Part shown: positions 15,842-24,308 of the stretch, piece by piece
How the letters are laid out: every line of letters starts with the position of its first letter
How positions within the stretch are numbered: position 1 is the stretch's first letter
Source: Oceanospirillaceae bacterium
GTDB taxonomy: Bacteria > Pseudomonadota > Gammaproteobacteria > Pseudomonadales > Balneatricaceae
Assembly: GCA_013215375.1 (NCBI GenBank)
Contig: JABSRB010000011.1
Coordinates: forward strand, 1-64,000
Length of the DNA: 64,000 nt
Direction of reading: 5' to 3'
Program-made: the position numbers and the translations under genes
Notes under the pieces: model-generated
Told to the model about the DNA's origin: nothing
The model's database searches: none
What the model saw: the letters and a program-made list of their open reading frames with translations, nothing else

Positions 15842-16292
15842 CCTTGGTATTCTTACAACAGCCCGCCTGCTGCCTATTTTAAAAACTATTTATTGCTCAA
15901 TCCACCAGACGCACCCTGTAAGGTGCTCAACCGCTGCCCCTTTAAAAAACTAACTTCGCGATCAACACTCTAGATATTGTAGCTAAGTTTTACTCATCTT
16001 TCGGCTAGTGCTAGCGGAGCGAGATAAAAGTTCATAATTGTCATTTTAGTGCGCCCTCATGTTATCCGCTAAGCGTTTTTTAATATTTATCTGCATCTAC
16101 ACTTCCCTTTTAGTCAAAAATAAAGCTATAGTGAAATCACCAACAAATTTGGTAATTACAAATACATTCAATTTTCATTCAGCTAAAAGAGAGGCCCCCT
16201 GCACCTTACCAGCCGATTAATAATCAGGCTCACTTGAGAGCATTTGATTCAATCAAGTGTTCAGAATCATCCAGAACAGTAAGGATACACAA
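15842..16292. other. 451-bp intergenic stretch with one hairpin
   Basis: An imperfect hairpin lies at 15987-16033 (AGTTTTACTC ... GAGATAAAAGTT with central GCTAG-TG-CTAGC). The right end should hold the hpf promoter. Nothing else is recognisable. Confidence 0.4.
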
Positions 16293-16652
16293 ATGATTAT
16301 AAACATTACCCACCGTAGCGAAAAAGTATCACCAGCAGTAAGAGAAAAAATTGAAAACTGGTTAAATCACGCCCAAGAGCGATGCGAAATCATCACCAGC
16401 GCCCAAGTAACCATAGATAGTTCAGAACGTGGCGACGAAATAGAAGCGACACTGCATACCAGCGGCAAAGAAATATACGCGAAGACCCAAGCGCCTAACC
16501 TGTTTGCAGCAATAGACTCCCTCACCGATAAAATTGACCGACAACTCACCAAAGCCAAAGAGAAGATGACCTCCAAAAAAGGCGGCCCTCGACATATGGA
16601 ACCGATACCTGAGTCAATTTCCGAAGAAGATATAGAGGCATTTGAAGCTTAG
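16293..16652 (+). CDS. hpf: Ribosome hibernation promoting factor (HPF/RaiA family)
   Basis: A 119-residue short-type HPF starting at the ATG preceded by AAGGA (a GTG at 16257 is in frame but lacks a good site). It begins IINITHRSEKVSPAVREKIENW and ends its conserved part with YAKTQAPNLFAAIDSLTDKIDRQLTKAKEK, the typical HPF helices that dock at the 30S decoding centre. It stabilises inactive ribosomes in stationary phase or stress. The acidic tail (ESISEEDIEAFEA) is extra to the core. It is not in the usual rpoN-ptsN context, so it is probably an additional paralogue. Confidence 0.85.
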   Translation: MIINITHRSEKVSPAVREKIENWLNHAQERCEIITSAQVTIDSSERGDEIEATLHTSGKEIYAKTQAPNLFAAIDSLTDKIDRQLTKAKEKMTSKKGGPRHMEPIPESISEEDIEAFEA

Positions 16653-16675
16653 CAGTCATCATTGTTATGCAAACT

Positions 16676-16707
16676 ACTCCTGAGACTATAAGTTTCGGGA
16701 GTTTAAA
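16676..16707 (+). terminator. Weak terminator after hpf
   Basis: ACTCCTGA pairs with TTCGGGAGT (16676-16702), one G-T pair, followed by TTAAAAATT. The T tract is poor. Confidence 0.45.
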
Positions 16708-16863
16708 AATTCATCCCTCCTCAGCTCTTCACTACTCACCCAGTTTTTTTACTATAGCTAAACGCTATAAGCTAGTTACTTAGTAAACTGAAAAAACATA
16801 AAATTTATACAAAAACCAGTCAAAATTCTTCAAGAAAAATGCTACATTACCCCGCATCAATTT

Positions 16864-16877
16864 AATGATTAATCATT
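16864..16877. promoter_or_regulatory. Perfect 14-bp palindrome upstream of the flavodoxin
   Basis: AATGATTAATCATT is a perfect inverted repeat 38 bp left of the Fur box. It could be a weaker second Fur site or the site of another regulator; this is only inference. Confidence 0.35.
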
Positions 16878-16914
16878 GACAATTAAAAGCGATTTACCTA
16901 TCCTTTTACAGAAA

Positions 16915-16929
16915 TGATAATGATTATCG
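16915..16929. promoter_or_regulatory. Fur box
   Basis: TGATAATGATTATCG matches the 7-1-7 Fur consensus TGATAATnATTATCA at every half-site position but the last. It lies 33 bp upstream of the flavodoxin start codon, so the gene should be repressed when iron is plentiful. Confidence 0.8.
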
Positions 16930-16962
16930 TTTAAAAACCACCACATACATTTGGAATAACCA

Positions 16963-17466
16963 GTGAGCATAGCACTTTTCTACGGCACTACGACCGGAAA
17001 CACAGGGGATGTAGCTGAAAAAGTACAGCAGCATCTAGACGATATTGAACTTTTTGACGTAGCGGACTCTCCTCTTGAGATTGTTAACAACTATCAGCAG
17101 ATCATCTTTGCTATCCCCACTTGGGATTATGGCGAAGTACAAGAAGATTGGCAGGAAGTTTGGGACAGTGTTGATGAATTGGACTTTTCCGGTAAAACTG
17201 TCGCATTCATTGGCTTAGGCGACCAATACGGTTACGCGGAATGGTTTTTAGATGCCATGGGCATGTTGCATGATAAAGTCGTCGCGAAAGGCGCTACCAT
17301 CGTTGGTCACTGGCCTGTCGGCGGCTACGAATTTGATGAGTCGAAAGCACTGACCCCCGATAAGAAATTCTTTATCGGCCTCGGTATCGATGACGACTGC
17401 CAAAATGAACTCAGCGAAGAGAGAATCGAGCAGTGGTGTCAGCAAGTAAGCCTTGAGTTCGAATAA
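16963..17466 (+). CDS. fldA: Flavodoxin, iron-regulated
   Basis: A 167-residue long-chain-type flavodoxin starting at GTG with GGAATAACCA upstream. FMN phosphate loop GTTTGNTGDVAE is at residues about 8-19. IPTWDYGEVQEDW at about 47-59 and GLGDQYGYAEWF at about 87-98 form the flavin-contacting loops. It replaces ferredoxin as a low-potential electron carrier under iron limitation, which fits the Fur box just upstream. It is monocistronic. The assignment as fldA rather than another flavodoxin paralogue is inferred. Confidence 0.88.
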   Translation: MSIALFYGTTTGNTGDVAEKVQQHLDDIELFDVADSPLEIVNNYQQIIFAIPTWDYGEVQEDWQEVWDSVDELDFSGKTVAFIGLGDQYGYAEWFLDAMGMLHDKVVAKGATIVGHWPVGGYEFDESKALTPDKKFFIGLGIDDDCQNELSEERIEQWCQQVSLEFE

Positions 17467-17725
17467 ACAAACGCTTATTTAGCAACTCTAAATAGCACTC
17501 ATATTCTAAGAATAGGGTGCTAGCTTTCCCCCGCCAACGATTACTTACTTTTACCTCTTTTTAAATCTTTCCCTCTATAATCTACCACTTAGTTTCCTTT
17601 CAATATTGTTTTCAAAAAAATCAGCTATATTATTGAATCTATTTTATTTTCTTAAAAAAAAGCGCTTTCAAAAAAACCAAAAACAACATACTCTCTTAAA
17701 CACATAAAAATTATCTGGAGCGTAC

Positions 17726-19126
17726 ATGTTAAGATTGATTGGTCTTTTTTTAGTTGTCGCTATCGCTGCAGCTGCCTATTTTTTAACAACTGAAGATTCA
17801 ATGTTTGCACCAAAACAACAGCCAAAAGTGCTACAAAAGCCCGCTGTGGAGCCACCTGTTGCGTCAAAAGTCACCCCTGTAAAGCAAAGTGTGGTGAAAA
17901 AAGTGACACAACCGGTAGTGACGAAGGCAGAAAAGCAGCAAGCACAAGCCCACGTCGATAGCATAACCACACAAGCCGCTATTCCTCTTGAAATAACCAG
18001 CGCCGACCATTTCGTCACCGCAGACCAAATACTGCTACTCCCTGCTTTAAACGCACCAGAAGTAGCGGAAATCATCAGCACTGAAAACTCACCCGCCCTG
18101 CTGGTATCCGCTCCCGCAAAGCAGACAGCGAAGCTAAACGATATTGATAAAAACGCCGAAAATGCAGCGGCAGCACAAAGCTTTGCCATCAAAATACCCA
18201 CCTTCAAGAAGCCGCAGCAAAACAACGATGCCAGCAGCCAACTACTGCTAGCTGCTAATACTGTAACGGTTATTAAAGCTGAAGCTTCAATAACAGCCAG
18301 CCCTGCCACGGTAGCGCAGAATAGTAGCGATGTTGATAACATCAAAATATTAGGGACTGTTACCGGTACTGTAGAAAAGAAAGCCGTTACAGCCACCAGT
18401 TCGCCTAAACTACAAATAACCGACAATCTACAGAAAACCAATCATTCAATAATCGATGTTATTAAGAAGAATCTAGAACAGCTATCCGATATTAAGGTCA
18501 GTGAGTTAACGGAGCTAGTCACTGCTAAAATAACGGGTGAAAGTAGTACTGTAGCGGCCGACGCTGTGACTGTTGAGAAAACAGCTGCAACCAACGTTTC
18601 TGCAACAGCCCCTAGCACTCTCCCCGCCACTAACAAAAACACCACTGCTGCAGTTAGTTCAGAGGTGATTGTTGTTAAAGCAAAAAATATTGTTCAGAGT
18701 AAAAAAATTACTTTATCGGATAAAAACCGAATTCAGTTACGTGAATTATTGACCGAAACACAATCCGATAAAAAAAGGATTTTCTACCTCCACGCGGTCA
18801 ATGTAAAAGACGATCAGGGAATTTGGGGGATTATCCAACACGGATTAATGGGGACTTTTTCTAAAGGCATAGCGCTCTCTCAAGCGGAAGGTGAAGTTAC
18901 CGCGCTTATCCCGCAAGATGCCGATGAAATGCTGCTCTCAAAAAGAAGTTCTTTTTTAGGTAAGTTACTCAACAACAAAGTACTGACCACTTACGTATAC
19001 AATTTTGAACAGGGCAATATAGGCAAAAACCCTGACGTGATTAGACCAGGCCAACAGCTAATCATTGTGACTTTTACTGAAGAAGAGCTAATGAGTGTCT
19101 ATCTACACTTTAAAAATCACGATTAA
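17726..19126 (+). CDS. Membrane-anchored Ala/Thr/Val-rich protein with LysM-like C-terminus
   Basis: A 466-residue protein with one N-terminal membrane helix (LIGLFLVVAIAAAAYFL), a low-complexity Ala/Thr/Val/Lys/Gln-rich region (residues about 30-330, probably disordered and periplasmic), and a compact C-terminal domain (about 340-466). The end, GNIGKNPDVIRPGQQLIIVTF, resembles the second half of a LysM repeat. It may span the periplasm and contact peptidoglycan, but I do not recognise a named family. A 221-codon antisense ORF is an artefact of the biased composition. It has its own ribosome site (TGGAG) and a shared terminator follows. Confidence 0.6.
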   Translation: MLRLIGLFLVVAIAAAAYFLTTEDSMFAPKQQPKVLQKPAVEPPVASKVTPVKQSVVKKVTQPVVTKAEKQQAQAHVDSITTQAAIPLEITSADHFVTADQILLLPALNAPEVAEIISTENSPALLVSAPAKQTAKLNDIDKNAENAAAAQSFAIKIPTFKKPQQNNDASSQLLLAANTVTVIKAEASITASPATVAQNSSDVDNIKILGTVTGTVEKKAVTATSSPKLQITDNLQKTNHSIIDVIKKNLEQLSDIKVSELTELVTAKITGESSTVAADAVTVEKTAATNVSATAPSTLPATNKNTTAAVSSEVIVVKAKNIVQSKKITLSDKNRIQLRELLTETQSDKKRIFYLHAVNVKDDQGIWGIIQHGLMGTFSKGIALSQAEGEVTALIPQDADEMLLSKRSSFLGKLLNNKVLTTYVYNFEQGNIGKNPDVIRPGQQLIIVTFTEEELMSVYLHFKNHD

Positions 19127-19134
19127 CCCACAAC

Positions 19135-19165
19135 GAGAGGGATCATAAGCCCTCTCTATTTGTTT
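19135..19165. terminator. Bidirectional terminator between convergent genes
   Basis: GAGAGGG pairs with CCCTCTC (19135-19156) around ATCATAAG, followed by TATTTGTTT on the plus strand. It separates the converging genes at 19126 and 19164. Confidence 0.65.
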
Positions 19166-19712
19166 AATAACTCCCTAAAAAATATTTTTTACCGCCACTT
19201 TGCAGATAAATTTTCTGCTCTTGTTCATCGTCTATCGCCAATTCAACTAACTGATAATACAAACTGCGGCACAACTTCCCTTCCATATTGCCTCTGACAC
19301 TAATGTAAGGTGTTGGCTCTTCTGTGAGTTTGTTTATTTCAATACGCAGTGAATGGGTATCGTCTAACACCACGACATCCTGGGTTAAACTGACGAAGCT
19401 GAGCTGGGGACCAAACTGACTAGCGGTTTGCTGATAGTGAACAAAATAAAAAGGCACATCAGCCACTTTTATTCGCCACTTTTCAACCGGCGTTTTTAAA
19501 AAATACTCCCCCTGCTCCTTCACTAATATTCTAGCGAACATTTTAGGGATTTCAGTACGGGTAAAAATATCCCCACAGTGGCGCCACACCCCTTGGGCAT
19601 CTATGCTTATATCTATATCGCCCGACAACTCAGGCTGCCATAAATGCAATGGCGGTAGTGAGTTCTGATCGACACTGGTTAATATTTTTTCGAAATCAAA
19701 GGTATTTGGCAT
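19164..19712 (-). CDS. DUF1285 family protein
   Basis: A 182-residue cytosolic protein with the DUF1285 pattern: PPLHLWQPELSGDIDISIDA near residue 20, then WRHCGDIFTRTEIPKMFARIL, YFLKTPVEKWRI and VPFYFV. The family is widespread in proteobacteria and has structures of unknown function; close relatives are predicted to bind small ligands in a two-domain fold. Its length fits the family. A short tandem repeat precedes it. Confidence 0.75.
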   Translation of the reverse strand: MPNTFDFEKILTSVDQNSLPPLHLWQPELSGDIDISIDAQGVWRHCGDIFTRTEIPKMFARILVKEQGEYFLKTPVEKWRIKVADVPFYFVHYQQTASQFGPQLSFVSLTQDVVVLDDTHSLRIEINKLTEEPTPYISVRGNMEGKLCRSLYYQLVELAIDDEQEQKIYLQSGGKKYFLGSY

Positions 19713-19715
19713 AAG

Positions 19716-19738
19716 GTCGTTAGTCGTTAGTCGTTAGT
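19716..19738. repeat. 7-bp tandem repeat
   Basis: Three copies of GTCGTTA in tandem (GTCGTTAGTCGTTAGTCGTT) just upstream of the DUF1285 gene. Simple slippage repeat. Confidence 0.7.
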
Positions 19739-19937
19739 TATCTAATCACAAATTTAATGAAATATTAAAGCTGCACTATTAAAAATAGCGCTACATTAAG
19801 ATTATTCATATTAACGTTAATTTATATCATATGCAGAACTATTAACATGAATATAATTCACTGATACACTGGCTGCATAATCCTAGATTCGATAATCGAA
19901 ATAAGGATAACTCACTTAATCATAATGGAAACACAGC

Positions 19938-20888
19938 ATGCGTGCCAATCTAGCAACTCGACTCTCAGACCCAAACCGTGGGGTATATTTTGTGGGAACG
20001 ACCCCACCAAGAGCAGAAGTGGCAGAAATGGACATGCACATCATTGCCGACAAACTCCTACAACGCCTCACCTCAATCGATTACGATGGTTTGGTCGTCT
20101 ATGATATTCAAGATGAGAGTAGCCGTACTTCAACACCCAGGCCGTTTCCCTTTAAGGCAACTTACGACAGCAGAATATACTCAAGTGTATTAACGCAGAA
20201 GTCTAATCATCCGACTATTACTTATAAAAGTGTTTCTGCGAGATCAGAGCAAGAATTCAACCAGTGGTTAGAGCAAGCTTGGACAGAGTACGGCATTCGC
20301 AATGTTGTATTAGTGGGCAGCCCCTCATCATCCGGCACTATTAAGCTCCCCCTTAAAGATGCTTACAAGGCCCTTGAAAGCCATGAGCGCAGCTTTAACT
20401 TAGGCGGTGTTGCCATTGCAGAACGTCATGCAAAAAAAGGCGATGAGCATCTGCGCATGCAACAAAAAAGCATCGATGGCTGCAATTTCTTTATCACCCA
20501 AGCAGTCTATGATGCCGATGCCACTATCGATTTACTGCAGCAGTACGCTGCACTTTGTAAAGAGCAAGGTGTTAAGGCTAACCGCGTGATCTTGACCTTC
20601 ACCCCTTGTGGTAGCCAAAAAACCTTAGATTTCATGCAGTGGTTAGGTATAGCAACTCCGAGTGCTATCTCGACACGCATTTTAGATGCAGAAGATTCAC
20701 TGGCTGAATCTATTCATATTTGCGAAGAGAATTTACAGAAGATCTTAAACTACTGTTTATCGCTAGAGATACCGCTGGGCTTGAACATTGAGAGTTTAAC
20801 CAATCGCAAAGAGGAAATTGACGCTTCAATCAAGCTCTTTAAATTACTCAAAGCAACCTTGGATTTAAATTTAGCGAAACGCACTTAA
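19938..20888 (+). CDS. Methylenetetrahydrofolate reductase-like flavoprotein
   Basis: A 316-residue TIM-barrel protein related to MetF. The family block LGGVAIAERHAKKGDEHLRMQQKSIDGCNFFITQAVYD (spanning residues about 155-195) closely follows the MetF pattern of a conserved Gly-Gly-Val, a catalytic-loop Lys/Arg-rich segment and FITQ. YDIQDESSR near residue 57 matches the D-x-x-D/E folate region. It differs enough from enterobacterial MetF that it is likely a paralogue, as in organisms that carry a second MetF-like protein, so I give no symbol. It stands alone and a strong hairpin follows at 20914-20938. Confidence 0.7.
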   Translation: MRANLATRLSDPNRGVYFVGTTPPRAEVAEMDMHIIADKLLQRLTSIDYDGLVVYDIQDESSRTSTPRPFPFKATYDSRIYSSVLTQKSNHPTITYKSVSARSEQEFNQWLEQAWTEYGIRNVVLVGSPSSSGTIKLPLKDAYKALESHERSFNLGGVAIAERHAKKGDEHLRMQQKSIDGCNFFITQAVYDADATIDLLQQYAALCKEQGVKANRVILTFTPCGSQKTLDFMQWLGIATPSAISTRILDAEDSLAESIHICEENLQKILNYCLSLEIPLGLNIESLTNRKEEIDASIKLFKLLKATLDLNLAKRT

Positions 20889-20913
20889 CCCAAAGAAAAT
20901 CGGAAAACCAAGT

Positions 20914-20938
20914 AATCCATTAGCGACGCTAATGGGTT
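20914..20938 (+). terminator. Hairpin after the MetF-like gene
   Basis: AATCCATTAGCG pairs with CGCTAATGGGTT, a 12-bp stem with one G-T pair and a minimal loop. It lacks a T tract, so it may act with Rho or only protect the 3' end. Confidence 0.5.
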
Positions 20939-20952
20939 ATAGGACGGCTTGT

Positions 20953-21875
20953 CTATTTGTAGTTCTCTATAATGCGGGCTAACTCACCATTTTCTTTCAT
21001 AACAGCAAGCTCGAGATTAAACATTTTCACAAATGGCTGCCATTTTTTAGTAAACATGAATCGGTAATCAAAACTGCTGATCGCCTTATCTGATATGTAG
21101 AATTTGTCCTGCATCGTCGGATTGTTTTTTATAATCCACCTACCCACTAAGTCCGATACTATGGTGGCTTGACTGCGATGACTCAAAGTCTTTTTTAACA
21201 TCAGCAACTCTCCAATAGCCTCTGTTGTTTGTATTTCATTGCGATCAAAATACTGTTGCAAATTTGGATAGCTACAACCTAAATGAATACCTTGGAGGCT
21301 GTCCAAGAACTGCGATCGTAGCGAGAGCAAGATTATTTGAGGAGAATAGCGTGCTATTTAACGATAATTAGCGGTAATTTTAACCAAATAGGCTTGGTCG
21401 CAGTAGATTAGTCTGTTCTCGGACAGCCTCCTAACCTCTTGCCAAACAGATCACTGGCTTGGGTATAGTCAACGGGTTTGTTGATAGGAGAGAATAGTAC
21501 GTCTTTAACCACCAACACCACATCGCTAAAGATATATTTATCTGCTGCAGTCACCCACTCTTTAGCGCTCGCTGATGCATCAATACTGCCTCTGTCTAGC
21601 CTCTTCTCTACTCGTTTTTTAGGCACTTGCACGAACTTGACGATATAATTATGTTTACGCGCGACATGTTCCAGCACATCCACCATAATTCCAGAGCTAT
21701 CTCCCTGCGAACTATTAATTAGATAGGGCGGGTAGCCTGTTGAAGAGGTGTTAAATACCAGTATTTCCGCTGTCAACTCAACGCTAAATACAACAAAAAT
21801 AGTGACTAGTAAATAAGTCCAGTTGTTCACATAACATCCTTGGATTGATTGTTTTAAGTATAAAAAGTGAAACAT
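20953..21875 (-). pseudogene. Periplasmic binding-protein gene interrupted by a MITE
   Basis: Two ORF halves encode one family 3 solute-binding-like protein. The 5' half (21408-21875) has a signal anchor, STGYPPYLIN and GIMVDVLEHVARKHNY, and ends in LFGKRLG. The 3' half (20953-21330) resumes at IHLGCSYPNLQQYF and runs to ELARIIENYK. Removing the 136-bp element at 21295-21430 and one 4-bp target copy joins them in frame as KRLGIHLG, giving an intact 260-residue protein. The gene is therefore a recent insertional mutant. The ligand is unknown and no transporter genes are adjacent. Confidence 0.85.
21295..21430. mobile_element. IS5-like MITE, copy 1 (136 bp)
   Basis: Terminal inverted repeats GAGGCTGTCC(A/G)AGAAC lie at both ends, flanked by CTTG and CTAA, which fit a 4-bp YTAR-type target (one copy mutated). 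It carries no ORF. It is a shorter, inverted relative of 23156-23379; the interior from TAATCTACTGCGACCAAGCC to the TAGCACGCTATT segment is shared, and about 90 bp are missing here. Confidence 0.85.
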
Positions 21876-21947
21876 TACTGCTATTTGTTATGAATATAAA
21901 TCAGACAAACCCTTAAGCTCAATAAGCCACCTGTAAGGTAAAAAACG

Positions 21948-22442
21948 ATGATTAGAGAAGCACATTCAAAAGACGCTATTAATTTAGCTGCTTTATCTAT
22001 CCAGGTCTGGCTTGAAACTTATGCGCTAGAAGGTATACGTGCTGAATATGCCAATTATGTGTTAACGACTTTTACCAAAGACTACTTCGAAGATTTAATC
22101 CAACAGCCGCAATATCGATTATTTATCAGTGAAGAAGATCAGGTTTTACAAGGATATGCTCTGGTTAACTTGGACTCTCATTTTAAAACCAAGAAAAATG
22201 GCTTTGAAATTGACAAGTTATACGTGCACTCAAAATTTAAGGGACAAGGGTTAGCGCGTCAGCTGTTGTCTGAGGTAGCCACAAACTGTGGTGAGAGGTT
22301 TTGGTTATATACATGGGTTGAAAATGAATCCAATGCCTTTTATCAACATCTAGGCTTTACCCAGATAGGGCAACTTAGCTTTGAATTTTCGCACTGGCTG
22401 ATTGAAAATAACGTCTATGCATTTAACTACAAGCAGCAATAA
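21948..22442 (+). CDS. GNAT family N-acetyltransferase
   Basis: A 164-residue GNAT protein. Acetyl-CoA-binding motif A is at residues about 82-100 (FEIDKLYVHSKFKGQGLARQ), where the KGQGLA segment is the pyrophosphate loop (Q/RxxGxG/A). ENESNAFYQHLGF near 128 is the typical fourth segment. The acceptor is unknown; RimI-like or small-molecule acetylation are both possible. It is transcribed alone and faces the thioesterase gene. Confidence 0.8.
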   Translation: MIREAHSKDAINLAALSIQVWLETYALEGIRAEYANYVLTTFTKDYFEDLIQQPQYRLFISEEDQVLQGYALVNLDSHFKTKKNGFEIDKLYVHSKFKGQGLARQLLSEVATNCGERFWLYTWVENESNAFYQHLGFTQIGQLSFEFSHWLIENNVYAFNYKQQ

Positions 22443-22491
22443 AGTTGTGCCGGGGAGCTGAGTTCAGCGCCCCCCATCACGATAAATATTA

Positions 22492-23058
22492 TTACCTGCT
22501 GCCCATCTCAGCATTTAACGCCTCTTCAATTTCTTCCTCTGAGAGCGTATCTAATTGTTCTGTCCATTTAAGATCGATAGCCTGCATCGTAGAGTCGTGC
22601 TCTATGCGCAACTGACGTCGTAGCTTAGCGGCCACAAAACGCGCTTTATCTTTCGCCGAATTAAGCAACAACTGTGGAATTTGTACTGGCCGACCATCAT
22701 CGCCTACCGCCACCATCGTAAAATAACAGCTATTGGTATGTCGGCTCTCTTTGGAGAGTATATTTTCAGCGACCACTTTAATACCCACTTCCATGGTCGA
22801 GCGCCCCACGTAGTTAACTTGCGCATAAAAGGTCAGTAGCTCCCCCACTTTTACCGGCTTTTTAAATTTCACCTGATCCACAGATAATGTCACGGCATAG
22901 TGATGAGCGTAATGCGCCGCACAAGAGTAAGCGACTTGATCCAACATTTTCAAGATGGAGCCGCCGTGAATATTACCGCTGAAATTGGCCATTTCAGGAG
23001 TCATCAACATCGTCATTATTAAAGGTTCTGCTAATTGTTGCTCTCTTGGCTCTTGCAT
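22492..23058 (-). CDS. Acyl-CoA thioesterase (YciA-type hotdog)
   Basis: A 188-residue single-hotdog thioesterase. The signature MANFSGNIHGGSILKMLDQVAYSC carries the conserved Asn-His-Gly-Gly and the catalytic Asp; VDQVKFKKPVKVGELL and YVGRSTMEVGIKV follow, as in YciA and BFIT-type enzymes. It hydrolyses short- to medium-chain acyl-CoA. The C-terminal 35 residues (after LRRQLRIEHD) extend past the usual YciA end. It is transcribed alone with a dispersed repeat in its promoter-side spacer. Confidence 0.85.
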   Translation of the reverse strand: MQEPREQQLAEPLIMTMLMTPEMANFSGNIHGGSILKMLDQVAYSCAAHYAHHYAVTLSVDQVKFKKPVKVGELLTFYAQVNYVGRSTMEVGIKVVAENILSKESRHTNSCYFTMVAVGDDGRPVQIPQLLLNSAKDKARFVAAKLRRQLRIEHDSTMQAIDLKWTEQLDTLSEEEIEEALNAEMGSR

Positions 23059-23091
23059 ATTCGTCTCACTTTGTAATTATTATCGAATAAT

Positions 23092-23400
23092 AAAGACCCC
23101 CAGGGAAAACCTTTTCGATAAGGCCTACCTTCACTTGGTGAAAGGGGTTTGCTAAGAGCCTGTCCGAGAACAGACTAATCTACTGTGACCAAGCCTATTT
23201 GGTTAAAATTAACGCTCATTATCGTTAAATAGCACGCTATTATTCGGCATGTCCCTATGCCTCACCCCTTCGGGGCTGGCATGATAAATTGTTCCAGACA
23301 ATTTATTCGCCTCAAATGATCGCTGATTTTTCCTCAAATAGCCTTGCTCTCGCTACGATCGCAGTTCTCGGACAGGCTCCTAGTCACTTTGGCGGAATAA
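23092..23400. repeat. Dispersed intergenic repeat (head part), split by a MITE
   Basis: The sequence AAAGACCCCCAGGG at 23092 and CCTAGTCACTTTGGC at 23380 matches, with divergence, the head of the repeat seen intact at 39778-39877 and 51294-51345 (AAAGATCCCCGGGGC ... CCTAGTGACTATTGGC). The MITE at 23156-23379 sits in its CTAG. Confidence 0.55.
23156..23379. mobile_element. IS5-like MITE, copy 2 (224 bp)
   Basis: Terminal inverted repeats GAGCCTGTCCGAGAAC / GTTCTCGGACAGGCTC, flanked by CTAA and CTAG, a YTAR-type 4-bp target. It holds no ORF, so it must be moved in trans. Relative to copy 1 it has an extra internal block (about 23255-23335) with its own small stem (CACCCCTTCGGGG). It lies in a copy of the dispersed repeat. 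Confidence 0.85.
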
Positions 23401-23689
23401 ACTATTCAGGTCTGAAGGTTTAAATTCACCCACTATAATTTGGACAGCGCCTAATTAACCGCTATCGGATAGCTGGAAACACTGTTAATTATTAACTTAT
23501 GCGATCCAATATATTTTAGCACTGATCAGCAGCCTTGCTAGCTCGGCGTTGTTTAAAAATCATACTGAATCTCAAACATACAACAAAAGACTTCTATTTC
23601 ATAAGGTTATTTATAGCTAGCGATGTCAGTCACCTTTTACTCCCGCTTGAAATAAAGGTCTAAAAACGTAACAAACTTATCCAATTTAT

Positions 23690-23789
23690 ATATGCATTTA
23701 TTTTCATATTTGCTGAAGTTCCCAACAGTGTTAACGTCTTATATAGAATCAGCTTAACCAAATATCAAATATGCATTCTATTTCATATT
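23690..23789. promoter_or_regulatory. Paired 21-bp boxes upstream of the formate dehydrogenase operon
   Basis: ATATGCATTTATTTTCATAT followed by T (23690-23710) and ATATGCATTCTATTTCATAT followed by T (23769-23789) agree at 18 of 21 positions. Each has the inverted half-sites ATATG and CATAT. They are 79 bp apart start to start, and the second ends 18 bp before the fdsG start codon. This looks like a pair of operators for a dimeric regulator; the rest of 23400-23807 shows nothing else. Confidence 0.5.
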
Positions 23790-23807
23790 ATAAAAATAGG
23801 TGAGTGT

Positions 23808-24299
23808 ATGAACACCCCAACCGTGGCAACAGCGCAGCAAATACAGGTCATTGTCGATCTGTTAGAGCACAAACCCGGCGCTCTTTTGCCGATTTTACAT
23901 GAGTTACAAAATACCTTTGATTACATCCCTCCCATCGCTATTGCGATAATCGCCAAATCTCTACGACAAACCAGTGCCGAGATTCATGGTGTTATTAGCT
24001 TTTATCGTCATTTTCACACTGAAAAAAACGCCCGTCACAGACTGGAAATTTGCCGTGCTGAAGCTTGCCAAGCGCGAGGTGCTCGCACACTAGAGCGCCA
24101 CGCAAAAAAAACTTTAGCCGTGGATTATCACCAGAGCACCGCAGACAGAAACATTACTTTAGATCCTGTTTACTGTCTGGGAAATTGCAGCTGTGGCCCT
24201 AACATACGTGTCGGAAATGACATTATCGGCAGGGTCGATAATGATAAATTTGATCGTATCGTGGAAAACTTAGCCACTCAAGGCGTTCAAATTCAATAG
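23808..24299 (+). CDS. fdsG: NAD-dependent formate dehydrogenase gamma subunit (NuoE-like)
   Basis: A 163-residue NuoE/FdsG-type protein with a thioredoxin-like [2Fe-2S] fold. Cluster ligands are the two Cys in CRAEACQARGA (residues about 83-88) and the two in CLGNCSCGPN near 126. It passes electrons within the soluble cytosolic Fds complex between the NADH site on FdsB and the rest of the chain. It is the first gene of fdsGBA-fdhD-fdsD, with AGGTGAG as ribosome site, and the candidate operator boxes lie just upstream. Confidence 0.92.
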   Translation: MNTPTVATAQQIQVIVDLLEHKPGALLPILHELQNTFDYIPPIAIAIIAKSLRQTSAEIHGVISFYRHFHTEKNARHRLEICRAEACQARGARTLERHAKKTLAVDYHQSTADRNITLDPVYCLGNCSCGPNIRVGNDIIGRVDNDKFDRIVENLATQGVQIQ

Positions 24300-24308
24300 G
24301 TTTACTCA

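Noticed and set aside
17776-18441. 221-codon minus-strand ORF rich in Ala, Cys, Phe and Ser
   Set aside because: It is the antisense of the low-complexity Ala/Thr/Lys-rich protein at 17726-19126, whose codon bias opens the opposite frame; it has no domain and no ribosome site.
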